This document shows positions 1-12,756 of a stretch of DNA of 64,000 nucleotides, in pieces. The notes beneath the pieces were generated by a model that did no database searches, had not been told where the DNA came from, and was given only the letters and a program-made list of their open reading frames with translations. Both the position numbers and the translations under genes were made by a program. The first letter of the stretch is position 1. Every line of letters begins with the position of its first letter. The stretch is taken from contig NC_089583.1 of NCBI RefSeq assembly GCF_019320115.1, positions 81,857,928-81,921,927 on the forward strand. Reading direction: 5' to 3'. This DNA is from Miscanthus floridulus (taxonomy: Eukaryota > Streptophyta > Magnoliopsida > Poales > Poaceae).

Positions 1-2793
1 TTACTCATCGGCTTCCCATTGACAAAACCTTTCACATATAAAGCCTTCAAATATCGATGCTTAATTGGTTTATCAAATATAGCTTGTTGTATCAATGTCA
101 ACTGGGCTGCCATCTCTTCATACTCTAATTCATCAAAATCCAAATAGACTTCTTGATCTGCTGGAGCTTTAAATTCAGATGATAAAAGAAAAGCAATTTG
201 AATATTAGCCGATGGTTGACCCTTATTGGTTGTTTGTTTAGCACGCCATACTTATGGTTTACTAGATTTCTGAGCCTGTTATAATTCTCTGCTCCTTGGA
301 CACTACTGTCCTTCCTGTCAAACATACTCTTCTTCGTCATAATCAGCCCAGTTCTGATCAATAACTCGCTTTCTAAGCCGATCATGAATACTTCTATTTT
401 TAAGCGATGATCCACATCATTATGTTGATATTCAATTCTATCATGGATAGACCGGCGTTGACTTGAGATTGCCTAAACTCCCAATATTGTTTGTTACATC
501 CTAGGCAATTATTCCTAGTAGGCTGTCTCAAACCTTTGTTCTAATAATGTCTGAAGAAAAGACAATTCCAATATGACTCAGCTTGTTCTCTTTTATCTCT
601 CTTCTTGTTGATGTTGATATTCCTTCTCTTCTAACCAGCACTGATAATCTTTCTCCTTCTACCATTGCCACTTATTCAACAAAATTCGAGATGTAACACG
701 TGGTCTCATCGCACCATCTCTCGATATTTCACCCTGCTCATGTCGGCTCTTTTGTTGGTCATGACGCCTTTTAATTTCTCTATATTCATCAGCCGATATT
801 TGCATCTCCAGATCAACTGTTCCAGTTTCTCTTGCCCTGGTTGATGTTAAAACTTTAGATTTCCCTTTGAACAACTTAGCATCAACCATATTCTGATCCT
901 TTGGGAAAGGATTATCATCAACTTTTATTTTTTGAGTTGTATCAAATTTAAGCTTCCCTTGTTGAATAGCCCTCTGAATATGCTACCAAAAAATCCTGCA
1001 ATCATTAGTAGTATGAGAAGTAGTGTTATGGTACTTGCAGAACTTTTTATTCTTCAACTGATCAGGAGGTAATATTACATGATTGACAGGCAGTTTAATC
1101 TGTCCCTTCTTAAGCAAGAAATCAAAAAGTTTGTCTGCTTTCGTAACATCAAAATCATAACTTTCTTCAACTTCTTTTCCCCAAGGATTTGAAACCGTTA
1201 CTATCTTTTTACCCCAATTCCATTCAGTTGCGGCAATTTCCTCTTCTTCTTCATCATCATTAACTAAATATGGATTATAAGGTTCAACGATTGTAGCATT
1301 CTTCTAGAATCAGGTATCTCTGCGCATGCTCTGGAATTGGCTATTAAGTGTTGCCACCCATTGAGCCAATTGACCTAAATTATCAAATTCTTACCCAAGT
1401 AACTTTTCTCTCCATGTTGGCAACATTCCTTGAATGACCAATGCAGCTAGCTGATCATTAGTCAGATTCAAGGAAAAGCTTAAGTTTCTTGTTTCTCGGA
1501 ACCTCTGAAGGAACTCAGCACCTGATTCATTAGCCCTTTGCTTTATAGTTATCAAATCTATGATCTTTCTTTCCCCTGTCCTAGTGTAGAAATATGTATG
1601 AATTTTTTTTCAAGATCACTCCAATTGGCAATAGAATTAACCGCTAGTGATGAAAACCAAGTGAAAGCTGGTCCTGATAGGGACAAAGAAAAGAAAAAAA
1701 CTCGATGCACTTCCTCAATAGAGGCTTCACCCAACTGAGTAAGATATCGACTGACATGTTCTATTATACTTGTGTTATTTTGACCAGTAAACTTAGAAAA
1801 TTCTGGAAGCTTGTAATTCTAGGAAGGGCCACTAAATCATACTACTCTAGATATGGATGTTTGTACAAAAAGGTCTGCCTTTTGGTTTTAAATCAAACTA
1901 ATTTATCATTATTTTAGTTATTTTGAGCAACAATTCATTAGAATTTGAGCTTGAATTTCTTGGCAACTGTTGACCCATCTACAGATTGAAATTCTGAGTA
2001 CCCTGATATCCTAGATTTGGAATCATATTGAGGGTATTATAATCTGATCCATAATGATATGAGAATATCTATCTGTTGAGCCCTTGCTGATTTACTGTTT
2101 GAAATCTCTGATTGAAAACATTAGGATCTATCTCTACAAATCCTTTGAACCGATGGTGCTATTTTTTAAGCCGACGGTGGTATTTGGTTTGATGTACCAA
2201 AACTAACCATCTGATTATGAACTTGCTCTGTCGGCTATTTCACATGCTGCACCAATGATCTAGGATTATATTGCATTTGATTAATAGTAGCACCCTGAAT
2301 TTACTCAGATGAATTATGAATTGCCTAGGCATCATCACTCTTGGCTAGTGCTATTTCTAGATGGCTAGTACCAGCTTGATTAGTCCCCTAAGTCGATGGA
2401 TATGGAATATTGTAATAAACCGGTCCAACCTGATCAAGTGGAAATCTATGAAACACCTCCTTCATGGTATTGTGGAATGTATTCAAGAAAGGTGTATTAT
2501 GATTCAACATTGCATCATGAACAGATTTGTTGATAGCTTCTACAAAGAAATGCCTATCATCAGCTTTGTCTATATCTGACTATCCATGCATCAAAACTCT
2601 CGGCAGTGGATACTTTTGAATAACTTTATTGTCATGTGTTTTGGTGTATGACAACAAACACTTGTTCTAAAAAAAACTCTTCTATAGCTTTACCAATGAC
2701 ATCTTTATCCTCAGTAGGCAAGTCTTCATAAGGCACCATAAGAATGTCCTTGTTATTGTGAACCACCATGACGATTGTGGTCCCACTGGCCAT
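1..2793 (-). pseudogene. Ty3/gypsy gag (to protease edge), degraded
   Basis: A broken gag polyprotein reads leftward off the window edge. The likely start is the ATG at 2793, giving a product that begins MASGTTIVMVVHNNKD. A retrotransposon-gag core is visible in pieces around 1290-1740, and a Cys/His motif (CKYHNTTSHTTNDC) lies near 1000-1040. Near 1-170 another frame reads an acidic stretch followed by VKGFVNGKPMS, which in plant gypsy elements sits just before the aspartic protease. Several frameshifts and stops separate these pieces, so it cannot make one protein. Seen: the motifs and breaks. Known: this order is typical of plant Ty3/gypsy elements without a classic CCHC knuckle. The exact lineage is not certain. 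Confidence 0.7.
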
Positions 2794-2991
2794 GCAAAAA
2801 AGTGTGCTGACACAAAAATGTGGCAATATAATCAACACAAAGCAAGCCAGAAGATCTGAGTGGAACAAGACCAGAGATCTGCTTGGCTTCAACACAAAAC
2901 CAGCCGATTCTGAAAACCCAACAACATGTCGGTCAATTTGACATGCAATTGACAAGGAGAGAAAATCTTATCAGTAATTTAAGATGGAACA

Positions 2992-4545
2992 TGTCGGTGT
3001 TGCACCCAACAGTTCCAAATGTGCGGCTAGATAGCCGATTCAATGAGGCTATCGACTAAATAGTCAATATACAGCGTATCCATAGAATGAAGATCTTTAA
3101 ATCAAGGATTATCGGCAAATATTAAACAATAATGATATGAAGTAAAATAACCGATGCCCATGGAATATCAGAAAGCATCATTGGCTAAATGGAACATGAT
3201 CGATATAAAGCGTCGAGCCAATAAGTCTGATAAAAAGAGTATAACATGCGAACAAATCGACTATATAATATAAATGAATCTACAAATAATTTGAATCTAA
3301 TCTATTATCATCAACAGTGAGGTTCGATCAGATCGGTGAAGCTATGATAATTATAACAAAGTAAAGCCAAAGAATCTATAAAACCATCTATATATTGATA
3401 GATTCATGAAACATGCTATATGCGTGAGAGTATATGCAAATCGGCTAAAATAGCCGACGCAGTCATAGCAAACAAACAGAGTACATATCTTGATCATGAA
3501 CAAGACCACTAATCGATAATTTCTAATCTAAAGTCTTACCAATGAGGTTCGATCAGATCGATACAGCTATGGTAGTGTCATTAGATTAGATCTTATTAAC
3601 TAGTGAGTTTATTCAAGATTGAAACATATCTTTGGATGCATACTATGCTTGATTGGAATAGAGATAAAACAGTCGATATAGCGGAATTAAGCCATCAATT
3701 ATAAGATTTAAAGCGTGACTAGATCAAACAATGACCAATTAAGATGATATGATATCTCCATCGAGTGATTTTGTTATAATTAATAAAACATTAATAATAA
3801 CAAGAGCGATAACCGGTGAAACAACCAAAACCAGCAAGGAAAATCTTACTAATCTTAGCAGATTTGATAACTGGTGATATTGTATTAAATAATAGGTTAT
3901 TTAACACAAGATCGATAACTTTGATCTATATTATGATTCATAAGAGATCAATCAGCTGATGCAGCCTTATCAACTATGATACAGATCAATAACTGACTTA
4001 TATTATGACTCATAAAAGATCAATCAGTTGATGCAGCTTTACAAGCACAATACAAGTCGTCATGGTACTCACAAGCGAGCTGGAGGTCGATCAGTCGATG
4101 CAGCCCTATTTGCTAAAGAACTCTCCGAGATCTACAGTACTCCTACTCCTAATGCGATGGCGAAAGCTGGAAAGATTGTATTGATTGAATGTTCATCTTT
4201 TTTTACAATAACTAGGGTCTAATATTTATACCTAGAACCTAAACATGAATCCTACTCAAATACGCCTCACTACAATTCTTGGAATAAAAGAAAACTTCCT
4301 AATTTAATAATAACTTGGACCCTAATTTTCCTAATTTGTAGAGTCCGACACAACTTTTTTTGGCGCCATTCAAACATAGCCCATTGACACCGTCTGCTGA
4401 TGTCATCTATAAAATAGCCGATTCTGACATCACATCTAAATCAGCTAATATCGATTCACATCTAATCGAATCCTTGATGACACAATCCTAGAAGCTTTGA
4501 GTTCTCGTGTTCTTCTTCCCAAATTTTGGTGTAAGCAGTGTTACA
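2992..4545 (-). repeat. LTR-like block between a gypsy pol and a gypsy gag
   Basis: The block lies directly downstream (minus sense) of a polypurine tract and begins TGTAACACTG on the minus strand, as a 3' LTR should. It also sits directly upstream of the gag that starts at 2793, where a 5' LTR would be. Its plus-strand left edge (TGTCGGTG) is a guess from the TG..CA rule; I found no convincing primer-binding site beside it. It is AT-rich with internal near-repeats, for example around 3321 and 3542 and around 3947 and 4014. It may be one shared LTR or two fused partial LTRs. No gene is visible inside. Confidence 0.45.
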
Positions 4546-4560
4546 ACTCCCCCCCCCCTT
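4546..4560 (-). other. Polypurine tract of the minus-strand chromovirus
   Basis: On the minus strand this reads AAGG followed by a G-run and AGT, immediately before TGTAACACTG. It primes plus-strand DNA synthesis in LTR retrotransposons and marks the 3' LTR boundary. Confidence 0.7.
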
Positions 4561-4569
4561 AAACAAAAT

Positions 4570-7043
4570 CTCATCCCAAGATTTTATGTGAGTGCCTAGT
4601 GTAGGAAAAAGGGTAAGAGTGAGCTATTAACATAAACTATTACATCAGCACACCAGGGAGAAGATGGGCATATTGCTCCAGAATATAACTCTCCTACTCC
4701 CAAGTTGCTTCGTCCACTGAATGATTTTGCCACTGGACTTTATAAAATTTCACCACTTTATTTCTATTAACTCTCTCTTTTTTTATCCATGATTTTGACA
4801 GGATTCTCAATATAAGAAAGATCAAGCTAGAGAGGGAGTCCTTCAATTTCCATTGCTTCCTCAGAAACTCGTAAACACTTCTTTAATTGGAAAACATGAA
4901 AGACATTATGTACTGCTAACAAAATATCTAGAAGTTGGAGACGATAAGCAACTGCACCACATCGCTCCAAAATCTTATAAGGTCTGACATAATGAGGAGC
5001 AAACTTTCCACTGACTCCAAACTAATGCACACCACTCAACACCACTCATCAGGGATACCTTTAGATACACATGGTCACCAACTTCAAACTGCAAGGGTCT
5101 TCTTTGCTTGTCTGCATAAGTTTTCTGACGATTCTAAGCTGCCTTCAAATGACTCTGAATAACACTAACTTGCTCTCGAGCTTCCTTGATAAAATTAGGT
5201 CCAAAGTAACCATGATCACCCACTTCAACCCAGTTAAGAGGTGTTCTACATTTCATGCCATATAGGGCCTCAAAAGGTGCCATACAAATATTCTCTTGAT
5301 AGTTATTGTTATATGAAAACTTAGCCAAAGTCAAGCATTTGTCCCATTTTTTTTGGATAAGAAATGGCACAAGCTCTCAACATATCTTCAAGTACCTGAT
5401 TGACTCTTTCTGTCTAACCATCAGTTTATGGGTGATAAGTTGAACTTCTAAGAAGACGAGTACCAAGACATTTCTGGAGTTGCTCCTAGAAACGAGAGAC
5501 AAAAACTGACCCTCTATCGAAAACAATGGTAAGAGGAACTTCATATAGGATCACAACCCAATCAACATACAACTTGGCATACTTCTTGGCTGAATATGTT
5601 GTATCCACCAGAAGGAAATGAGCGGACTTCGTAAGGCGATCCACAATGACCCAAATAGAGTCATACCCCTTTGCCGTGCGAGGCAAACCCATAACAAAGT
5701 CCTTCCCATTTCCAAATAGGGATAGGCAAGGGCTGTAGAAATCCAGGCGTACGCATATGGTCCGCCTTAACCCTTCCACAAATGTCACATTCTAAGATGT
5801 ATTTGGTATTATCCTGTTTCATATTTGGCCACCAATACAAGTGACGTAAATCATGATACATCTTGTTACTTCCTAGATGAATGAATAATTTGGAGTTGTG
5901 AGCTTCATCCCAAATTTTCTCCTAAGCTCATCACTTGAGGGAACCACCAATCGGTTGTTGAACTTCACCACACCTTGATCATCAACACTGAAATGAGGAC
6001 CACGCCCTTCGACAATTAACTTCTTGATATGTGGAATTTCCAAAGCATCTTGCCTTTGTTCTATAATAATTTGCTCAAGTAGATCCAAGATGAGCAATAT
6101 GGGCCAACACCTTAGAATGGTTGAGAGACAAAGATTCTTCTTCAACTTGATGCGACTTCTGACTTAAGGCATCAGCTACCACATTAGCTTTTCCAGGATG
6201 ATAGTGAACTTCTAAGTTATAATCTTTGATTAACTCAAGCCACCTTCGTTGTCTCATATTCAACTCAGATTGAGTGAAAATATATTTGAGGCTCTTGTGA
6301 TCCGTAAAAATGTGTACTCTATTTCCCAAGAGGTAATGTCTCCAAATTTTTAGAGCGTGCACCACTGTAGCCAGCTCTAAATCATGAGTGGGATAATTCA
6401 ACTCGTGCTTTTTCAACTGACGTGAAGCATAAGCGATCACACGTCTACCATGCATAAGCACACACTCTAGTCCAGTCCTAGAGGCATCACAATACACATC
6501 AAACGCCTATCAATATCTGGTTGGACAAGAACAAGAGCAGAAGTAAGAAACTTCTTTAGGGCTTGGAAAGCTTCTTCACAAGCTGGATTCCATACAAATT
6601 TGACATCCTTCTGGAGCAACTTGGTCATTGGTTGAGCTATTTTGGAAAAATCAGGTATGAAGCGCTGATAATACCCAGTAAGACCAAGGAACTGATGAAT
6701 CTGATGCACTGACTTTGGAGATTTCCAATTTAACACATCCTGCACCTTGTCAGGATCCACAGAGATGCCTTCAGTTGTCAGGACATGTCCCAAAAAATGT
6801 ACTTGATCCAACCAAAAATTAGACTTGCTGAATTTGGCATACAGCTTATGTTCCCTTAACCGAGCCAGTACTATTTGAAGATGTCATGCATGCTCTTCAT
6901 TGTTCTTAGAGTATATTAAAATATCATCAATAAACACCACTACAAACTTGTCCAACTCTAGCATAAAGACTAAGTTCATGAGGTACATGAAGAATGTAGG
7001 AGCATTGGTGAGGCCAAAAGACATGAATAAATATTCATAAAGC
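4570..7043 (-). pseudogene. Chromovirus pol: RT, RNase H, integrase, chromodomain (5'-truncated)
   Basis: Read from 7043 downward, the order is reverse transcriptase ([19 protein letters not shown] near 6900), RNase H ([14 protein letters not shown] near 6480; [12 protein letters not shown]), the integrase zinc region (CDICGRVKADH near 5770), the integrase core (GYDSIWVIVDRLTKSAHF near 5650), and a C-terminal chromodomain (KFYKVQWQNHSVDEATWE near 4700-4760). The chromodomain and this order identify a Ty3/gypsy chromovirus, probably Tekay-like. Protease, gag and the N-terminal third of RT are missing: the sequence stops abruptly at 7043 in a rearrangement junction. Several frameshifts and stops break the frame, so it is inactive. 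Confidence 0.85.
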
Positions 7044-7080
7044 CCAATTGAAAGAGTACATGAAGAATGCAGGAGCATTG
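7044..7080. other. Filler DNA at a deletion junction
   Basis: These 37 bases join the truncated chromovirus RT to the Sirevirus gag. Bases 7044-7054 (CCAATTGAAAG) match 7698-7708 at the Sirevirus PBS/LTR boundary. Bases 7056-7080 match 6983-7007 in the RT with one mismatch. This looks like templated insertion during double-strand-break repair. Confidence 0.7.
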
Positions 7081-7649
7081 ATCTTCCCCAATATTTGAGT
7101 TGGTGTAGTGGTGAAAAGATCACCTTGATGAAGCACCATCACAATATGCCCAAATTTGTCAATGGGAAGGACACTCAAGATCTTTCTTACAACATCAGAG
7201 GGTTGCATTTGTGTGAGTCTAAGCCCATTGATTTCCTCTACAAGAACATTCAAGCGTGAATATATCTCATTGGCACTTTCTCTAGGAAGCACCTCAAATG
7301 AATTAAGCTTTTTCATCACAAGGTGGTAGCGTTTCTCATGCTCACTCTTGGTTCCCTCATGGAACGCACAAATGTCCGACCATAGTGCATGGGCATCTTT
7401 GTGGTTCCGCACATGGTTAAAGACATCCTTGCAAAGGCATCTAAAGTGGGTGTTTCTAGCCTTTGCATTCCACTTCTTGTAGTTAACCTCATCGCCTTGA
7501 AGGTTGGTGGGATCCTTAGGTTTTGGAAAGCCTTGTGAGGTAGCTCTAAGAACTCCAACATCTAAAGCCTCTAGGTATGCCTCCATGCGAATTTTCTAAT
7601 AAGAAAAATCATCTCCCTTAAAGATGGGAGGTCTATCCCCGTGAGACAT
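7081..7649 (-). pseudogene. Sirevirus-type Ty1/copia gag, N-terminal fragment
   Basis: The frame starts at the ATG at 7649 (MSHGDRPPIFKGDDFSY), is interrupted by an in-frame TAG at a position usually occupied by Trp in such gags, and is then open through a copia gag core (for example HALWSDICAFHEGTKSEHEK and VLPRESANEIYSRLNVLVEE). It ends at the filler junction after [13 protein letters not shown], so the C-terminal gag, zinc knuckle and pol are lost. The neighbouring PBS and LTR at 7688-9212 are in the same orientation and belong to it. Calling it Sirevirus is based on similarity of organisation and LTR motifs to the element at 15425-25736. Confidence 0.75.
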
Positions 7650-7687
7650 CTTGCTCTAGGCGGTTAAGCCTAATTTAGAGAGCACAA

Positions 7688-7700
7688 GGCTTCGATACCA
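7688..7700 (-). other. Primer-binding site of truncated Sirevirus
   Basis: The minus strand reads TGGTATCGAAGCC right after the LTR end. It is close to the initiator-tRNA-Met complement TGGTATCAGAGC used by most plant LTR elements, with small changes. Confidence 0.65.
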
Positions 7701-7702
7701 AT

Positions 7703-9212
7703 TGAAAGGATTAAGATGCCCAAGAGGGGGGTGAATTGGGCTAATTCTAAATTTTTTGTAATACTTAAGTCCTACACTTAGCCCATTTCACCCCTTGTGC
7801 CTAAAATGTGTTTCTATTGTTTTTCCACATAAAAGTTTTGCACCCTAGGTTCTAATCCTACTCTAGCATGGTAATTCTAGGAATGTAAAGACATGATATG
7901 AATTACTCAAATGTAAATGTTCAAAGTAAAAAGAGGGAAAGGAACATAGCGAAGTTTTCCCAAGGTATCAGAGAGTCACCACTCCCCACTAGTCCTCGTT
8001 GGAGCACCTGCACAAGGGTGTAGCTCTCCCTTGATCCACGTAAGGATCAAGTGCTCTCTACGGGCTGATTCTTTGACACTCCATCATGGAGAATCTCCCA
8101 CAACCGCTCACAACATGACTTGGGTCATCTAGAAGCTTCGCTCGATGATCACCAAGCTCCCAATCACCACCGAGTCATCTAGGTGATGGTGATCACCAAG
8201 AGTAACAAGCATAAACTCTTATTTGACCAAGACAAGTCTAATGAGAAAGGTGGATGCACACTTGCTACTCCCTATGCACTAATGAGGTCCTTAATCTTGG
8301 ATTATGAAATCTCAATCACCCCACTAGGCTCTTGCTCTCCCTTGCACTCCAAAGGTGTGTCTCAGCTGAACAAATGGGCAAGAGACCTCCCATGGATGAG
8401 TGGAGTAAGTATTTATACCCCCTCATTCAAAACATAACGTTTGGAGGCTGAGTCATCACTCTACGGGCTGACCGGATGCTCTGGTCAGAGTGACTGGATG
8501 CTTCAGTCAGTTGTACCCACCATTGTGTTAGAGAGAGCCGTTAAGCTCTGATCGGACTCTGACCAGCGTCTGATCAGCACCCACCGGATGCGTCCGGTCA
8601 AGAAAAAGCCTCTCTAGAACCTCTTTGGAGTCGACTGGACATAGGCACCCCAGCATTCGGTGCTCCTCCACTTAGCATCTAGTCAGTACTAGACGACTGC
8701 AGTTGATCAAATGAACTGGCCGGACTCACCCTTCAACGTCCGGTCACAACCAAACTAGCGTCCGGTCAGTCATTTGACCCTCCATTCACTTCCAACTCGA
8801 AATCCTATGTGAATAAAGTTGACTCCAATTGATCTTAAGGCTATTCCTGAGCTACCTAGTGCTAGGTTTGACAAGTGTGCACCACACCTAACCCACTAGA
8901 CTCACCTAGGTCAAGCTACTAGTCCATACCCTCCCCCCTTAATAGTACGGCCAAAGAAAAGACAAAGTCCTAAACTACTCTAAGTGTCTTTTCCACTCCA
9001 AATGACACTTAGAACTAGTCATCCTTTACCTTGTCATCCATCCTTTAAAAACCAAAATGATTTCCATTGACAAGAGCATGACAACCATGATTACCCAATC
9101 AATTTCTATTACCATAACCTAACTTAAATTGCCTCTGCAAAACACACGTTAGTTATAGTAATCTCGTGTCATCATTAATCACCGAAACCCAACTAGGGCC
9201 TAGATGCTTTCA
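7703..9212 (-). repeat. 5' LTR of truncated Sirevirus
   Basis: About 1.5 kb bounded by TGAAAGGA on the left and GCTTTCA on the right, the same termini as the complete Sirevirus LTRs at 15425 and 23804. It carries the same type of CCGGAC/GTCCGG inverted motifs (about 8460-8780) and a TATTTATA sequence near 8411. Minus-strand orientation is given by the adjacent PBS and gag. The partner LTR has been lost in the rearrangement at 7044-7080. Confidence 0.75.
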
Positions 9213-10078
9213 TCACTTATAAAGCTTACTGCAAGAAATCAAAGATAATGAGATGGCTTTAAATTTATGCTAATTGTTGGTTCAAATCACTATGTGGCTT
9301 GGGATGGCTTAAAAGGTGAAGATAGCAAGGAAAGTGTAGCAACCCAAAAATCCACACACTGAAAATACCAACTACAAAATTTTTCTTAAAAACTTCCATG
9401 TGATGATGAGTGTCATGTATAGTAACCCAACCTAAGAGATGCATTAGGTCTAACCCCAACCCAAGTTAACACATAAGCATGGCATGTCATTAGTTAATTG
9501 TGTTTATTTAAATTCTAACAAATAAGTGTTGCATACATTGAATGTGATTCGGATTTCCCTTTGAGTTATGATATGCTTAACAACTCCAATAAATTAGGTG
9601 CACCAAATCGGAATTCAAGTTTTAAAAACCAAATTTGAATTTAAACCAAGGAAGTAGAAAAAGAAAACAGAAAGGAAAAGAAATGAGGAAGAAGGCCTCG
9701 CAGACCAGGCTGCTCGGCTTTGCGGCCCAGCCAGCCCAACCGCGCCCACCTTGCACCGGCACGCACGCACGCAGCCCACGAGCCAGCCCAGCGCGTCGCC
9801 CACGCTTACGCACCCATCTGCCCTGCTCACAGCCACTGCCCGCTGGACCCCACATGTCAGCCACACCCCTGTCTACAGTGTTGTCTTCCTCACCCACGCC
9901 TCAACCGCCTACGCGACCAGCACCCGACAGCTGTGGTAGGGGCAGGCCAGGGGGATCACGCTTGGGGCATGACCCTGTCCCCTTGCGCCGCACCCACGCA
10001 ACCTCGCACCACCGTCTGATGCGATGCACACGCCTCCACCGCACGATGCCATCCGCCCTGGGAGGCATGGCGCTCGGC

Positions 10079-10084
10079 TATAAA
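10079..10084 (+). promoter_or_regulatory. TATA box of LTR A
   Basis: TATAAA in the context CGGCTATAAAGCC, conserved at 30196 and 41150 in the other two LTRs. Transcription should start about 25-30 bp downstream, which would leave a very long R/U5 leader in the full-length LTRs. Confidence 0.65.
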
Positions 10085-10612
10085 GCCAGCCCGCACGCCA
10101 CTCATGCCTGGTGCCCTAGTTTCTCCCTTAGCCTCCGCCACCGCTAGGTGGCCCAGCAGCCACACCACACTGAGAGAAGAGGGCCGTGAAGGGATCATGA
10201 GAGGAGGATCGGAGCCCCCGCGCACTGCCGAAGTCGCCGGAGCCGAGGGCGACGCCGTCATCGTCATCACGGTCGCGGGTCGGCACTGCATGGCATTGCT
10301 TCCGAAGCTACACGGCCGCAACTCGACACTGCACCGCCATCCTTTCTTCCACAGCACCCATAGTGAGCCCTGGTTCATTCCCTGCTCGCCACTGGACCTT
10401 GCTACTCCGGCCATGGCGCTCCATATCGTGAGCACGTAGGCCAAGGCCATCCCCAGCCTCTAGGCACACCAGCATAGCACACTCATGTTGACCGTGACCA
10501 TCCCCAAGCCCTTGGACGCTGTAGACCTCTCCAAGTTCCCCGGACACCGTAGTCGAGCACGCATGCCGCGCTCGCAACGCCGCCGCCATGATGCAGCCCC
10601 CACCAGAGCACT

Positions 10613-10775
10613 CGACCACCGGTCTGAACATCAGACCACTGGTCCGAGCACCCAACCACTAGTCCGAGCACCTGACCACCAGTCCGAGCACCAGACCACT
10701 GGTCCGAGCACCCGACCACCAGTTCGAGCACCAGACCACAGGTCCGAGCACCCGACCACCGGTCGGAGCACCGAC
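10613..10775 (+). repeat. 20-bp minisatellite in LTR A
   Basis: About eight degenerate copies of a 20-bp unit close to CCGAGCACCCGACCACYGGT. The same array occurs in LTR B (30731-30911) and LTR C (41683-41864), each with about nine copies. It gives long but meaningless frames on both strands. Confidence 0.85.
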
Positions 10776-12145
10776 CGCCATGGCTAGTACCGATGGGAGC
10801 ACCTGGTGCCTCATTGACTCATCCGTTCTGTTCGCTGAAGCCACGGGTAACTAACGTGCATGCCGTAACCACCCCGCAGGAGCCCATAGTGACCCGCGCG
10901 CCTCGACATCGTCACCATGTCACCGTGGCCGCCGAGAAGACCCTACCAGCCACCTAGGAACTGGAAGTCCTACCCTAAGCTCTGGACGCCCTCGCCGCAT
11001 CCACACAGATCCGTAGGAGCCTACACGCCCAACTATGACGCCCTCCGAGGCCATAGCCACCACACCAACACCGTCAACATGATCGGAAGGCCGTCCGCCA
11101 TGGCCAAAGCCACTGGAGGCCCTGGAGGACCCCTCGACCTACCCAACATGCCGCTAGAGCATTGTGACGCCCATGCGCACCACAGAGCTGGCCAATGCCG
11201 CTGCACCCATGCCATTCCCGCATGCCAGTTGTGCTTGAGCCGCCATTCGCTGTGACTAGTGACTTAGGAAGCATCATCCATTGCCCTGACCCCACCGTTG
11301 CAGTCGCCATGGCACGGGGAGGCTTTTCCCCACCTCAATTGGATGCCTGAGCCGTTGCAGGAGCTCGCCAGAGAGCACGTCGCCGGCGGGAACGTGCCGT
11401 GGAAGAAACAGAGGAGAAGGGGTGAGTTGAGCAGCGCAGCCCTGCACCCCGTGCACATGAGCCGAGCCAAGGAGAAATGACGATGGACTCAGTCCACCAT
11501 GGACCCTGCCCTAGGTCCATGGACCATGAACTTGGGTTCACCGTGAGCCACACTCACGCCCACGGCCGTGACGTGGCAGCATCACAGCATGCCACGTGTC
11601 TGGCCCAGCCCAGACTGGCCCAACCCGAAGCCCGTTTGAGGCCCGGCCGTGTTGACCGTTGACCTGGCCCCACATGTCAGTGACCCTGATTATTGACCGT
11701 TCACCATTGACCTAGCCCCACATGTCAGTGACCCTAACTATTGACCGTTGACCATTGACCGATGTTGACTTCGACCGAGACTTCATGGAGACCTTGTGGA
11801 CCCGGCTCATGACTCACAGTTTCAGCCACCCCATACTTGACTTGGGGTGAACCAGGGCTGAATGGTAGAGTGGCATTATCCTAGGCTAGCAAGCAGCCGG
11901 AATCAGCCTAGTTGACGACGGTCAGCGAGGAAGGCAGATCTTGTGGTTATGTAAAACCTCTGCAGAGTGTATGGTTGATCGATCGATACATGTGCTGACT
12001 TGTCGGCTATGGACCTTTCCTGGGTTTCGCTTAAACTAGATAGTGAGATGAGTCCTCTTCTTCCCCCGTGAGAGAGTGTCGGTCGTAGCCAGGGGCTACG
12101 GGCCTTGAGACAGTGCCAAGAGGGAGTTGGCCTGTCGACTGAGTG

Positions 12146-12205
12146 ATGGTATGGTATGGTATGGTATGGTATGGTATGGTATGGTATGGTATGGTATGGT
12201 ATGGT
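12146..12205 (+). repeat. (ATGGT)12 microsatellite in LTR A
   Basis: Twelve perfect ATGGT units. The same site has about four interrupted units in LTR B (33459-33478) and 28 in LTR C (44419-44558). Confidence 0.9.
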
Positions 12206-12743
12206 GATGGTATGGAGATGATGGTATGTTGATCCTAGGATCAAAACCTGGCTCAGGAAAGGGAATGGAGTGGAATGTGTGTGGGAATTGTGTTAAAACT
12301 TGACAAACTATTACTATTTACTTGATATGCTATTGCATAGGAAACCCTAGCCTTATAGGTTCACTTTGCTTATACCCAACTTGCATCCAATATCCACAAA
12401 GCAATGCTCATAGGGTTGGGAGTGGCTAGTACAAATCGTACTGATAAATTTTGGCACACAGGTTCTGCTGAGGAGTATAGCTCCGAGGAGTTTGATGGAT
12501 GAGGGGTTCGTGCCTATGCTCGAGTTTGGTGATCTTGTCTTCAAGCTATTCTGAATGAATGCTACTTTTGATTCTGCCAATGCAGTGATGTAATAAATTA
12601 TGTAATTCCGCACTATTTGTACTATGATATTATCATTGTATGGATGTGATATTCGACTGGAATCTAGGTAATATGACCTACAACGATCGTATTACACTTC
12701 GACACTGTGGATTTCCCTTCATGGAAATTGGGGTCATTTTAGT

Positions 12744-12756
12744 TGGTATCAGAGCC
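12744..12756 (+). other. Primer-binding site, unit 1
   Basis: TGGTATCAGAGCC, complementary to the initiator tRNA-Met 3' end, two bases after LTR A. The same sequence follows LTR B at 34016. It primes minus-strand synthesis. Confidence 0.85.

Larger units (their letters stand above)
9335..12741 (+). repeat. LTR A (outer 5' LTR, internally deleted)
   Basis: Starts TGTAGCAACCC and ends just before the PBS; its last dinucleotide is TA where LTRs B and C have CA. Compared with LTR C it lacks about 1.18 kb (C 42869-44047), joined at about 11776-11778 with a 2-3 nt microhomology. It contains a GC-rich U3-like part with a TATA box, a 20-bp minisatellite, a TTGACC-rich segment and an ATGGT array. The open frames inside it are by-products of high GC content and short repeats, not genes. 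Confidence 0.9.

Noticed and set aside
10613..10775. CRISPR-like regular repeat
   Set aside because: The 20-bp units are contiguous with no unique spacers, inside a plant LTR.
9635..11662. Many Pro/His/Arg-rich frames in the LTRs (also 29739-31724 and 40686-42745)
   Set aside because: They lie inside LTRs on both strands, include the 20-bp minisatellite, and are not kept as frames across the three copies.
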